From Labilibaculum sp. DW002 (GTDB lineage: Bacteria; Bacteroidota; Bacteroidia; Bacteroidales; Marinifilaceae), in contig NZ_JAKJSC010000001.1 in the NCBI RefSeq assembly GCF_029029525.1, positions 2,702,987 to 2,766,986 on the forward strand: a stretch of DNA of 64,000 bases, written 5' to 3'. The translations under genes and the position numbers were made by a program. A model generated the notes under the pieces. That model worked only from the letters and a program-made list of their open reading frames with translations, made no database searches and was not told the origin of the DNA. Positions 55,677-64,000 of the stretch are shown piece after piece (within the stretch, counting starts at the first letter, position 1; each line of letters begins with the position of its first letter).

Positions 55677-56990
55677 TTATTTATTGTTTTGATAGTAAGT
55701 ATTGATATAATCCCATGCCAAATTCACACTATATAGTGGTGGAAAATTATAATCCTCCACCTCTGCAAGAATATATTTAAGGGCTATTTTATTTTGATAT
55801 TCAAATATCTCAGCAAAGTTTATCTTACCACTTTCGCCTAATTCTTGATAATCTTTCACATGCCAACTTATAAATCGTTTGGGATATTTCTTGAAATAAT
55901 CTATTGGATTTACTCCTGCTATATTCATCCAGTAGAAATCTGTCTGAAAGAAAACAAATTCAGGATCTGTATTTTGTAAAAAGTAATCGTAAACGCGAAC
56001 TCCATCGACAAATAAAAACTCATCAGCATGGTTATGAAATACAAATTGAAGCCCATTATCAGCACAAAGTTTCCCAATGGCATTGTAATAATCACAGAAG
56101 CTTTGCAATTCCCCAATCGTTTTTATTCCCTTAATTTGATTGTTTGAGGTGGATAGGTAAGCAACTCCCGCTTTCTTGTGATCGATAATGCATTTCTCCC
56201 ACCATTTCAATGACTCATCCCACTTTCCTTCTAAGGGAAGATCGTGAAAGGTCATTGAACCTAGAAACTTCATTCCTACCTTCTCTACTTCTTCTTTAAA
56301 TAGAGTCGGACTCATACCATAAAACAAACCTTTATCGTATACAAAAGTCTCTACAAAAGCGTATCCCATCCTTCCAAGGAATTTCAAAGTGCCAATTGGA
56401 TCTTTCAGCATTTCATCATGTACTGATACCAGCTGAATGCCAATATTCTTTTCTTTCGAATTGGCTTTAATATATCTGGTTTTCCATAAGCTTTTGTTAG
56501 AATTGTCAAAACCTTCAACCATTACTTCAGTACAATTCAAAAAATCAAACGCTACCCTCATGGTTTTGTTTCCATTCAAGTCTGAATCCTGCATCAACCA
56601 AGTATTTTCATCCGAAAATGAACCTTTCCCGGTAAAAAATGCTCCGCTTTCATTATGGCCAGCAGCAAAAATCCTGTCTGTTTTATAATCGTATCCAATT
56701 AATTCAACCAGTATAGGGTGATAATTTCCATTTCGATACCGCAGAACCTCCACTTGCAATGATTGTTTCCCGAGCTTAGCTATATTAACCATTCTCAATT
56801 TTGGAAATCTATCGATGCTATCTGTATCTGCATTTATAGTACTTACCCAACTTCCGGCGTATTGGTATAAACGATCTTTTTGTTCAGAAATGGAATATGA
56901 CTCTTGTGCAATTGCATTCACAGTTTGAATACTAAATAGAATTAGACAAACAAATACTTGCTTCCATTGATTCATTATTTTCTTTTTCAT
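55677..56990 (-). CDS. Secreted lipocalin-like/sugar-isomerase-like fusion (about 437 aa)
   Basis: The start was set to ATG 56990 (MKKKIMNQW), which gives a signal peptide; the longer frame uses a TTG. The N-terminal domain after the signal (about 30-170) is an unusual beta-rich part (YAGSWVSTINADTDSIDRFP, AGHNESGAFFTGKG) resembling small lipocalin-type barrels. The C-terminal part (about 180-430) is an AP-endonuclease-2/xylose-isomerase-like TIM barrel (KFLGRMGYAFVETFVY; FVFHNHADEF; FVFFQTDFYWMNIAGVNP; WHVKDY). Such barrels usually work in the cytoplasm, so an exported fusion is odd. It follows no gap before the GH43 gene. Confidence 0.8.
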   Translation of the reverse strand: MKKKIMNQWKQVFVCLILFSIQTVNAIAQESYSISEQKDRLYQYAGSWVSTINADTDSIDRFPKLRMVNIAKLGKQSLQVEVLRYRNGNYHPILVELIGYDYKTDRIFAAGHNESGAFFTGKGSFSDENTWLMQDSDLNGNKTMRVAFDFLNCTEVMVEGFDNSNKSLWKTRYIKANSKEKNIGIQLVSVHDEMLKDPIGTLKFLGRMGYAFVETFVYDKGLFYGMSPTLFKEEVEKVGMKFLGSMTFHDLPLEGKWDESLKWWEKCIIDHKKAGVAYLSTSNNQIKGIKTIGELQSFCDYYNAIGKLCADNGLQFVFHNHADEFLFVDGVRVYDYFLQNTDPEFVFFQTDFYWMNIAGVNPIDYFKKYPKRFISWHVKDYQELGESGKINFAEIFEYQNKIALKYILAEVEDYNFPPLYSVNLAWDYINTYYQNNK

Positions 56991-57123
56991 GTTCTTAGAT
57001 CTCAAGTTTCTTAAGTACAACAACAGATTTCTCAACTAGCACAAGGCTCTAAAACAAGCAAGGTGCATTGAAGAAATCCCCCAACACACCTTCACTAACC
57101 TTTTTATGAAAAAATAAAGCTCG

Positions 57124-58089
57124 TTAAGCCATTCCATCTAATGGTTTAATAGTACCATCTTCGTTGTATTCCAATTCAACAACTTTCATGCTTCGCAACC
57201 AAGTCTTGCCCCCAGACGGTTTGCAATCATGGTAAAAAAGATACCATTTGCCCTTAAACTCACAAATAGAATGATGAGTAGTCCAGCCAACGACTGGTGA
57301 TAAAATCTCACCCATATATTTAAATGGTCCATATGGGTTATCTCCGATGGCATAACACAACAAGTGTGTGTTACCAGTGGAATATGAGAAATAATATTTT
57401 CCGTTGTGTTTATGCATTTTTGCGGCCTCGAAAAATCGACGGTCGTGGTCTCCCGATTTCAACGGATTTCCATCCTCATCTAAAATTACAACGTCTTTTG
57501 GCTCTTCAGCAAACTCCAACATATCATCAGACATTCTTACCACCTTAGCACACAATGCCGCTTCTTCGTCGGCAGGTTCTGCACCAACTTCAATGGCTTT
57601 GTTATCGCGGTAACGCTGTAACTGTCCGCCCCAAATACCACCGAAATACATGTAATGCTCGCCCTCTTCCTCAAACATTCCAGGATCGATGCTATAACTT
57701 CCCATAATTGGGTTTTTCTCTGCAATAAATGGTCCTTCAGGTTTATCGCTTACAGCTGCACCAATTCTGAAAATATCATTTTTATCCTTCAATGGAAAAT
57801 AGAAATAGTACTTCCCATCCTTTGCTGCTGCAGCCGGCGCCCACATTTGCCTTCCCGACCAAGGCACATCGTCCACGTCTAAAATTACACCATGATCTGT
57901 TACTTTTCCATCAATCTCCTCCATCGAATAAACATGATAATCTCTCATCGCAAAATGATCGCCATTATCATTCTCTGGCATACCTGTTTCAATATCGTGA
58001 GATGGATAGATGTACAACTTTCCATTAAATACATGTGCTGCTGGATCGGCAGTATACAAATCTTCTACTAAGTACTTTGGTGTTTTCAT
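57124..58089 (-). CDS. Cytoplasmic GH43 glycoside hydrolase (321 aa)
   Basis: No signal peptide. GH43 base LYTADPAAHVF gives D15, the modulator is in SIDPGMFEEEGEHY, and FFEAAKMHKHNGKYY provides the acid glutamate. SGRQMWAPAAAAKDGKYYFY is typical of subfamily 1-like enzymes. At 321 residues it is the bare propeller with no added domain. Paired with a sugar symporter in the same locus, it probably cleaves imported xylo- or arabino-oligosaccharides inside the cell. Confidence 0.92.
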   Translation of the reverse strand: MKTPKYLVEDLYTADPAAHVFNGKLYIYPSHDIETGMPENDNGDHFAMRDYHVYSMEEIDGKVTDHGVILDVDDVPWSGRQMWAPAAAAKDGKYYFYFPLKDKNDIFRIGAAVSDKPEGPFIAEKNPIMGSYSIDPGMFEEEGEHYMYFGGIWGGQLQRYRDNKAIEVGAEPADEEAALCAKVVRMSDDMLEFAEEPKDVVILDEDGNPLKSGDHDRRFFEAAKMHKHNGKYYFSYSTGNTHLLCYAIGDNPYGPFKYMGEILSPVVGWTTHHSICEFKGKWYLFYHDCKPSGGKTWLRSMKVVELEYNEDGTIKPLDGMA

Positions 58090-58218
58090 ATGATAATAAT
58101 TTGACTTTTAGTTGCCATATGGAACTCCAAAATCACACTCATTCTCTTGTGTGTAATACTTTTACATGGTCGTTTCATATTGATATAATTACATTCTCTT
58201 AATACGGTCTTATTAGAA

Positions 58219-58270
58219 AAACCAATCGCGGCTTAAGCCAGCCAAACCTTGTTAAGCACGCAATTGGTTT
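58219..58270 (-). terminator. Terminator after the GH10 gene
   Basis: AAACCAATCGCGGCTTAA (58219-58236) and TTAAGCACGCAATTGGTTT (58252-58270) pair with one mismatch and one bulge, and a T run follows on the minus strand. Nothing else was seen in the 58090-58308 gap. Confidence 0.75.
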
Positions 58271-58308
58271 CCAAACTCTGACTTATAATCCCAATTAAGT
58301 GAATTATG

Positions 58309-59448
58309 CTATAATTCTTTTCTTAAATTAATAATTGCATGAACAGCTGATTTCTCTTTGCAATTTCTATCGAAAGGCAATGGATAATCTGTTCTTCCGG
58401 CTACCGGCCAATAATTACGCCATGTTTGTCCATCGTGCACACCCCAAAACGTAACACGACTAATTTTATCTTGATGCTTGTTGAATAAGGTGAAAAACTC
58501 AACATATCGATCATGTAACTTTACTTCCAATGAATCGGGAAGTGCATTTACATATGGATTTAACTCTGGTTTAAATTCATAACTCTTCGCCACATCTGCT
58601 CCAACATTTAAATCAGGCATGGGCAAAACAGAAATATCCAATTCTGTTACCATTACCTTCACACCCAAACTGGCAAAATCTTCGATGCTTTTTTCAAATT
58701 CATTCATATCTGGAACCGTAATCGAGCTGTGTGCTTGTAACCCAATTCCATCTATCTGCACACCTTCTTTTTGAATGTTTTTTACCATTCGAATAACACC
58801 ATCGCGTTTTTCTGGTATCGACATTGAATAATCATTGTAATACAATTCAGCTTCCGGATCGGCTTCGTTTGCAAATTGAAAAGCCAACTTTACGAAATCT
58901 TCTCCAATAATCTGCACCAATTTGCTATCGCGGAAAGATCCATCTTCCATGATGGTTTCGTTTACAACATCCCAACCATTAACACGACCTTTGTAACGGC
59001 CTACAACTGTTGATATGTGTGTTCTCATGCGCTCAATCATCACCTCACGACTAACATCATTTCCTTGCTCATCGGTGAAAAACCATGCAGGAGCTTGCGA
59101 ATGCCATATTAATGTGTGACCAATGATAAACATGTTATTCTTTTCTCCTAATTCGACAAACTTGTCGGCTAAAGAAAAATCGAACTTGCCTTCCTCTGGT
59201 TGCAACACTTCACTTTTCATGCAATTCTCTGCAACAACAGAGTTAAAATGTTTATTTACAACAGCTATTGCCAAGCTATCTTCTTCTAATATTTGTGGTG
59301 TATTTAATGCAGTACCAATAAAGTAAGCTTCCTTTATCGCATCCTTCATTCCCTTTTCGGATGAACATTCGTTTCCTGAGCAAGCGCTCATGATTACAGC
59401 TGTTGCGCTAATCAATAAGAGTCCTTTGGTATAATTTCTTAGTTTCAT
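58309..59448 (-). CDS. GH10 endo-1,4-beta-xylanase lipoprotein (379 aa)
   Basis: The start was set to ATG 59448, which gives a lipobox with C23 (IMSAC); an upstream ATG at 59475 overlaps the transporter gene by 8 nt. GH10 signatures are all present: GHTLIWHSQAPAWFF, acid/base in NGWDVVNETI, GIGLQAHSS, nucleophile in VMVTELDISVLP, and VTFWGVHDGQTWRNYWP. It cuts the xylan backbone. It follows the GPH transporter gene, so uptake and cleavage are expressed together. Confidence 0.95.
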   Translation of the reverse strand: MKLRNYTKGLLLISATAVIMSACSGNECSSEKGMKDAIKEAYFIGTALNTPQILEEDSLAIAVVNKHFNSVVAENCMKSEVLQPEEGKFDFSLADKFVELGEKNNMFIIGHTLIWHSQAPAWFFTDEQGNDVSREVMIERMRTHISTVVGRYKGRVNGWDVVNETIMEDGSFRDSKLVQIIGEDFVKLAFQFANEADPEAELYYNDYSMSIPEKRDGVIRMVKNIQKEGVQIDGIGLQAHSSITVPDMNEFEKSIEDFASLGVKVMVTELDISVLPMPDLNVGADVAKSYEFKPELNPYVNALPDSLEVKLHDRYVEFFTLFNKHQDKISRVTFWGVHDGQTWRNYWPVAGRTDYPLPFDRNCKEKSAVHAIINLRKEL

Positions 59449-59467
59449 TTTTTGTCTATTTAAAGGG

Positions 59468-60934
59468 TTATGCATTTTGTCTGCGAAGAATCAATTCCTT
59501 TTCAATGGTAATTTCTTGTTCTTTATTGATACCATAAAAGAAAAGACAGGCTACACTAATACAAAAAGTAAGGGTTGGCAATACACTCATTGCTAATTTT
59601 ATTCCGCCAATTGTTTCTGCGGATTGAATCAATAATTGCTCGTTGTATCCATACATGGCCAATATTCCTGCTACCAAAGCTCCTCCAATACTTAATCCGG
59701 CTTTTAGTCCAAAAATCATTGCTGAGAAGATAATTGCCGTAGCTCGTCGGTTGTTTTTCCATTCCGAATAATCGGCTACATCAGCAATCATCGCCCAAAG
59801 AAGTGGCGTTGATATACCATAAAATAAACCATGCACCATTTGACTTATAAATACCAATGCGATGGATTGTGGTGAATAGAAATAAAAGGCTAACAAGCAC
59901 AATGCAGATAGGAATAAACTTGTTCCAAAAGCGTCACGTTTTCCAAATTTATCGGCAAAGAATTTCGAAAATCCAATCCCAATAATCATGAAAATGATAC
60001 CTGCTGCATTAAACAGACTAAAACCAGAAGTAGAAACATCTTCGGGCCAGTGAAAACCAACTAAACCCATATTGGTTAGCAAGTTATTTAAGCCATCAAT
60101 AAAATTGTTAAAGCCAATATTATTTAAGAAAGAAGCTAGCGCTTGTTCGTCCAGATAATTTTCGAAATAGTAGACATACATGCCACCTTTTAAGGATAAA
60201 GTGATAAAAATAAAGATGGTTAAAACCAACATTGCAATCCAAGGTCTGTTTTTAAACAAATCGGTAAAGTCTTGTTTCACACTTGTATTTTGCTCCGAAC
60301 TAGGTATTATTCTTTCTTTGGTAGTTAGAAAAGTGATTATAAGAAACACAACTCCTACAACAGCAAAAATTCCAATTGTATTTTCAAAACCAACTGTTTT
60401 ATCGCCATCGCCAAGAATTAAAACCAATGGCAAAAGCAAGGCCTGTACAATAAATTGAGCAATCATAACTGCCACAAAACGATAAGACGAAATGCTATTC
60501 CGCTCTTTCATATCACCTGTAATTACACCGCTTAAAGCAGAATAAGGCAAGTTGTTTGCTGAATATACCAAGACCAATAAAATGTAAGTAACCAAAGCAT
60601 AAACGACTTTACCTGATGATCCAAAATCTGGTGTACTAAAAGCTAGCATAGCCATTCCTCCAAAGGGTACAGCAGTCCATAAAATCCAAGGACGAAACTT
60701 TCCCCATTTGGTCTTGGTTCTATCGGCAATTACACCCATAATTGGATTGAAAAATGCACCGATCATTCCACCTGAAAATATGATTGCAGAGGCTGTAGCT
60801 GGCGGAATTTTATACACATCGGTATAAAAGAATGCCAAGAAAGTCATTAGGGTTTGAAAAATAAGGTTTGCAGCCAGATCTCCCAAACTGTAACCTATTT
60901 TTTCCTTTATCGAAATTTTTGTGGACTCACTCAT
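59468..60934 (-). CDS. GPH-family (MelB-like) sugar:cation symporter (488 aa)
   Basis: Twelve transmembrane helices with the MelB-type start IGYSLGDLAANLIFQTLMTF and the loop GVIADRTKTKWGKFRPWILW, plus ADVADYSEWKNNRRATAI later on. Members move oligosaccharides with Na+ or H+. Between GH10 and GH3 genes, xylo-oligosaccharides are the likely cargo. No SusC/SusD pair is visible, so this may be the main inner-membrane importer here. Confidence 0.93.
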   Translation of the reverse strand: MSESTKISIKEKIGYSLGDLAANLIFQTLMTFLAFFYTDVYKIPPATASAIIFSGGMIGAFFNPIMGVIADRTKTKWGKFRPWILWTAVPFGGMAMLAFSTPDFGSSGKVVYALVTYILLVLVYSANNLPYSALSGVITGDMKERNSISSYRFVAVMIAQFIVQALLLPLVLILGDGDKTVGFENTIGIFAVVGVVFLIITFLTTKERIIPSSEQNTSVKQDFTDLFKNRPWIAMLVLTIFIFITLSLKGGMYVYYFENYLDEQALASFLNNIGFNNFIDGLNNLLTNMGLVGFHWPEDVSTSGFSLFNAAGIIFMIIGIGFSKFFADKFGKRDAFGTSLFLSALCLLAFYFYSPQSIALVFISQMVHGLFYGISTPLLWAMIADVADYSEWKNNRRATAIIFSAMIFGLKAGLSIGGALVAGILAMYGYNEQLLIQSAETIGGIKLAMSVLPTLTFCISVACLFFYGINKEQEITIEKELILRRQNA

Positions 60935-61102
60935 ATTGTATTTTTATAAAACTATTTTATCACTGCACTTTTCCTACTCAAAACTCACTCTATCATTACT
61001 GATAACTCTTTACAACACTTAAAAAAAAAGCACAAAGCATTGGCTGTAACACTCAATTTGTGATGCTTGAATGTTATATCTCGACAGTATAATAGTTGCT
61101 TT

Positions 61103-63739
61103 TTATTTATCCATTACAAAGGCAGAGCCTTCAACAAGTATGGTTTTTGTTAGTACTTTTCTTTCGCGGATTCGTTTTGCTGTGGGTTGCGCTCCACCAA
61201 CAGATATTTTTAATTCTCCAGCTAAAACCGTTTTCTTGAATTGCTCATCAACAATCATTAATTGATCTGGGTTAATTGTAAAATTGATTGTTTTGCATTC
61301 GCCAGCTTTGATCATCACTCTCTGAAATTCGACTAATGATTTATTAGGGTTAACTCCTCCAGCTTGCGGATTCGCAGCATAACATTGTATTACCTCTTCC
61401 CCATCAATCTTGCTGTTATTGGTAATATCTACCGATATTTCAACACAATCGCCAGGAGCAATATGATCTGGAGTTTTTAGCTTTGAATAGGTAAAATCAG
61501 AATAACTCAAACCAAAACCGAAATCGTACAAAGCTTCTCCTTCGAAATAACGATAGGTTTTGCCTCTCATATCGTAATTGCTGTAAGCAGGAATATCATC
61601 TACACTCTTGTAAAAAGTCAATGGCAAACGACCAGCTGGATTGTAATCGCCAAACAAAACATCAGCAATTGCAGTACCTCCTGCTTGTCCTGGATACCAC
61701 GCCTCAACAATTGCCGGAATGTTTTCATTTTCCCAATTAATTGCCAATGCACTTCCGTTCAACAATACCAAAACCATTGGCTTGCCTAACTTTTTAATTT
61801 CTTTCATTAAAGCAGTTTGTGTTCTTGGCAATTTAATATCCAAACGATCGCCATGAGCAAAACCTTCTACTTTAACTTTCATTTCTTCGCCTTCGAGTAA
61901 TGGGCTAATCCCCATGCAGAAAATAACTACCTCAGCTTCTTTTGCAATCGCAATTGCCTCTTCTGCTAAATTATCATTTGGCTTTTCCCACAATAGACGC
62001 ATCATGGCATGCTCGGTGTTATCCTGAATGTATTCCAGTTTAATGGAGTAGGATTTGCCTGCTTCTAATTGCACATATTCATATTCCTTATGAGGATGAT
62101 GAACTTCACTTCTATCAACAATAAGAGAATCTTCAATAAACAATTTCATTCCTAGAAATCCTTCACCTCCTAATGCGTAATCTCCCGATTCTTTAACCTT
62201 AATTACACCTGTCCAGCGAACCGAAAATTCATCGTAAGCAAGATCTTCGAATGGAGGTGTTGTTCCCCAAACAAAATCAACATTTGAATCAATTCTTGAA
62301 TGAGTTGGCTCGCCTTTTAATTCTTTATTGTTAAAATATTCAGCAGCTAATCCATTTTTTGTACATGCCTTATCCGTAAAGAGAACAGAAGAAGGTATGG
62401 CTTCAAAAATTGGTAAACCTTCAGCCAACTTGCAACCCGCAGCATACTTTACTTCTGCATTTGGTAATTTTTGCTTGATACCATCCAAAGGCGTAACAGG
62501 AGCAGATGGATAACCATTGTAATTTCCCAATAACACTTCCAAATCGTTGGCATTGGAACCAATTACAGCAACTTTCTTAATTGCTTTATCGAGTGGAAGT
62601 AAATTATTCTTATTTTTTAGAAGAACCATCGACTTTCTTGCAGTTTGCAAAGCTAGTAAACGGTGCATTTCAGAATCGACAACATCGTAAGAAATCTTCT
62701 CGTATTTTACGGCTCCTTTGGGTGCAAACAAGCCTAACTTTAATCGCGCTAAAATTAATCTCTTCACCGATACATCTAATTCAGCCTCAGAAATCAAACC
62801 ATTTTTAACTGCTTCAACTAAAGATGGGTATGAATCTCCACAATTTAGGTCTGTACCTGCTTTTACCGCCATAGCTGCAGCTTCTTGCTTAGAGGAAGTA
62901 ACTTCATGCGCATTTGGCATGTAAAAATCATTAATTGCCCAACAATCCGACACAATATAACCTTTAAAGCCCCAATCTTCTCTTAGCAAATTACTAAGAG
63001 ATTTATTTCCACAACATGGCAAGCCATTGTAACTATTGTAAGCACACATTACCGAATAAACACCAGCTTCTTTCACTACTTTTTCGAAATGCGGACTGTA
63101 AGTATTCAACATATCAAACTGACTTGGCGTTGCATTAAAGCTGTGTCTTTCTGATTCTGGTCCACTGTGTACTACAAAATGTTTTGCGGTTGCAATCAGC
63201 TTGTAATAAGTATCATCATCACCTTGGAGGCCTTTTATGAATTGAACTCCAAGCTCTCCTGTTAAGTATGGATCTTCACCATAGGTTTCCATTCCTCTTC
63301 CCCAACGTGGGTCTCTAAAGATGTTCACATTAGGCGTCCAGAAGCTTAGTCCCTGATAAATTCCACGTTTTCCCTTTGCAGCAAAATTGTGATGCTTCGC
63401 TCTGGCCTCATCAGAAATGGCATTGGCAACCTCGAACATCTGCTCGCGATCCCACATCGAAGCCATTCCAATTGCCTGAGGAAAAACAGTTGCCACTCCA
63501 GCACGCGCTACTCCATGAAGACATTCATTCCACCAATTGTGTTCAGGAATTGCCAAGCGATCGATGGCAGGCGATTCGTAACTCATCTGAGAAACTTTTT
63601 CGGCCAAAGTCATTTGTGAAACCAAATAATCAGCTCTTTGCTCAAATGAAAAGTTAGCATCCTCATGCTTTTGCAGACTATGCGAGCATGAAAACAAGCT
63701 GAATAAAAGAAATGCAGGTAATATTTTATTTAAAGTCAT
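61103..63739 (-). CDS. GH3 beta-xylosidase/glucosidase lipoprotein with PA14 domain (878 aa)
   Basis: Lipobox cysteine C18 (LLFSLFSC). The N-terminal GH3 barrel (about 30-360) carries NWWNECLHGVARAG, DPRWGRGMETYGEDPYLTGE, KHFVVHSGPE and the nucleophile in GYIVSDCWAI. A PA14 domain interrupts the second half (about 440-590: GLAAEYFNNKELKGEP). The C-terminal GH3 and fibronectin-like part follow (GRLPLTFYKSVDDIPAY). It frees xylose or glucose from the ends of short oligosaccharides. The gap upstream to GH10 is 22 nt, so these are co-transcribed. Confidence 0.94.
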   Translation of the reverse strand: MTLNKILPAFLLFSLFSCSHSLQKHEDANFSFEQRADYLVSQMTLAEKVSQMSYESPAIDRLAIPEHNWWNECLHGVARAGVATVFPQAIGMASMWDREQMFEVANAISDEARAKHHNFAAKGKRGIYQGLSFWTPNVNIFRDPRWGRGMETYGEDPYLTGELGVQFIKGLQGDDDTYYKLIATAKHFVVHSGPESERHSFNATPSQFDMLNTYSPHFEKVVKEAGVYSVMCAYNSYNGLPCCGNKSLSNLLREDWGFKGYIVSDCWAINDFYMPNAHEVTSSKQEAAAMAVKAGTDLNCGDSYPSLVEAVKNGLISEAELDVSVKRLILARLKLGLFAPKGAVKYEKISYDVVDSEMHRLLALQTARKSMVLLKNKNNLLPLDKAIKKVAVIGSNANDLEVLLGNYNGYPSAPVTPLDGIKQKLPNAEVKYAAGCKLAEGLPIFEAIPSSVLFTDKACTKNGLAAEYFNNKELKGEPTHSRIDSNVDFVWGTTPPFEDLAYDEFSVRWTGVIKVKESGDYALGGEGFLGMKLFIEDSLIVDRSEVHHPHKEYEYVQLEAGKSYSIKLEYIQDNTEHAMMRLLWEKPNDNLAEEAIAIAKEAEVVIFCMGISPLLEGEEMKVKVEGFAHGDRLDIKLPRTQTALMKEIKKLGKPMVLVLLNGSALAINWENENIPAIVEAWYPGQAGGTAIADVLFGDYNPAGRLPLTFYKSVDDIPAYSNYDMRGKTYRYFEGEALYDFGFGLSYSDFTYSKLKTPDHIAPGDCVEISVDITNNSKIDGEEVIQCYAANPQAGGVNPNKSLVEFQRVMIKAGECKTINFTINPDQLMIVDEQFKKTVLAGELKISVGGAQPTAKRIRERKVLTKTILVEGSAFVMDK

Positions 63740-63761
63740 AATTATCGGTAGTAGTTGGTAG

Positions 63762-64000
63762 TTATTGCAAGCCTTCTAAAAATCCGTAGTAAGCATCTTT
63801 TTTGTTGTAATTTCCATCGAATAACAATGGCCAATCCATGTGTCCATAGAAATTCAACAACCAAGATTCTGAGTCTTTCAATCCCCAAACGGTTAAAGCA
63901 TATTTATTCTCATTCGGAATACCATTGTACACTTCAACAACTTCTTTCACTTTCGCTTTCTGCGATAAAGATCTTTCTGATGATAAGCTTGTTAAATCCT
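63762..64000 (-). CDS. Second GH10 xylanase, C-terminal part (5' end beyond window)
   Basis: The frame is open from the right edge to the TAA-like stop at 63762, about 79 residues. It ends with the GH10 closing motif LTVWGLKDSESWL, then GHMDWPLLFDGNYNKKDAYY, which matches the last helices and loops of GH10 enzymes. The upstream catalytic part is off the window. A shorter GTG start at 63950 is not the real start, because the frame continues. It lies 22 nt upstream of the GH3 gene on the same strand. Confidence 0.85.
   Translation of the reverse strand, partial: DLTSLSSERSLSQKAKVKEVVEVYNGIPNENKYALTVWGLKDSESWLLNFYGHMDWPLLFDGNYNKKDAYYGFLEGLQ

Noticed and set aside
46735-64000. SusC/SusD pair within the xylan locus
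   Set aside because: No TonB-dependent receptor or SusD-type lipoprotein is readable on either strand in this part.

Overview
The window is AT-rich DNA from a member of the Bacteroidota, most likely a marine Bacteroidales/Marinilabiliales-type organism. The evidence is a hybrid two-component sensor (HTCS), tandem DUF2723 proteins, DUF3987/VirE-N mobile-element proteins, SPII lipoproteins with Bacteroidota-type signals, TAnnTTTG promoters and tRNAs without encoded CCA. The placement rests on gene families, not on a marker-gene search.

Region 1 (<1..16514) is an integrated mobilizable island. Its right edge is a 3' tRNA-Ala(GGC) fragment at 16466-16514, next to a tyrosine recombinase. Going left come an unknown integrase partner, an excisionase-like HTH protein, a VirE-N/DUF3987 primase-helicase-like protein, ParA with a small ribbon-helix-helix-like protein, a MobC/relaxase pair with a candidate oriT, a deoxyribonucleotidase, a patch of unknown genes, and the type I restriction methylase hsdM running off the left edge. 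The unknown patch has three notable parts: a tightly coupled trio (small acidic protein, TPR lipoprotein with a TM2-like membrane part, helical coiled-coil protein), two single acidic proteins, and an iteron-like repeat field. Just after the helical gene lies an in-frame remnant of the C-terminus of the 4937-5509 protein, followed by a copy of its terminator and downstream DNA. This shows modular replacement of a gene in front of a retained 3' module.

Region 2 (16515..35810) is ordinary chromosome. It holds a tRNA terminator and a possible small RNA, mscL, an SLC12-type transporter, an SDR, a flippase-like membrane protein, a propeller/DUF4114 lipoprotein, a DUF6427 membrane protein, purD, a polysaccharide deacetylase, two tandem DUF2723 glycosyltransferase-like proteins, two identical tRNA-Gln(TTG) genes, a small lipocalin-like protein, an acylphosphatase and a radical SAM protein with a CX4CX2C cluster motif.

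Region 3 (35925..46571) is a run of exported proteins on the + strand: an outer-membrane-type protein, an IPT/TIG-plus-Kelch lipoprotein, a leucine-rich-repeat lipoprotein, another Kelch-like lipoprotein, a metallophosphoesterase and a CotH-like protein. They look like a surface-exposed set of unknown purpose.

Region 4 (46735..64000) is a xylan-use locus. An HTCS regulator (+) faces a long set of minus-strand genes: GH10 (cut by the right edge), GH3, a GPH-family sugar transporter, GH10, a cytoplasmic GH43, a secreted lipocalin-like/sugar-isomerase-like fusion, a GH43 lipoprotein, a clan-GH-A-like lipoprotein and a CE7-type esterase. No SusC/SusD pair is in the window. Backbone cleavage (GH10), side-chain and oligosaccharide trimming (GH43, GH3, esterase) and uptake (GPH) fit together, probably under HTCS control. 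Two short dispersed repeats (33652 and 53587) whose hairpins covary, and a block with twin GGTGC-AGA-GCACC palindromes, lie between genes.
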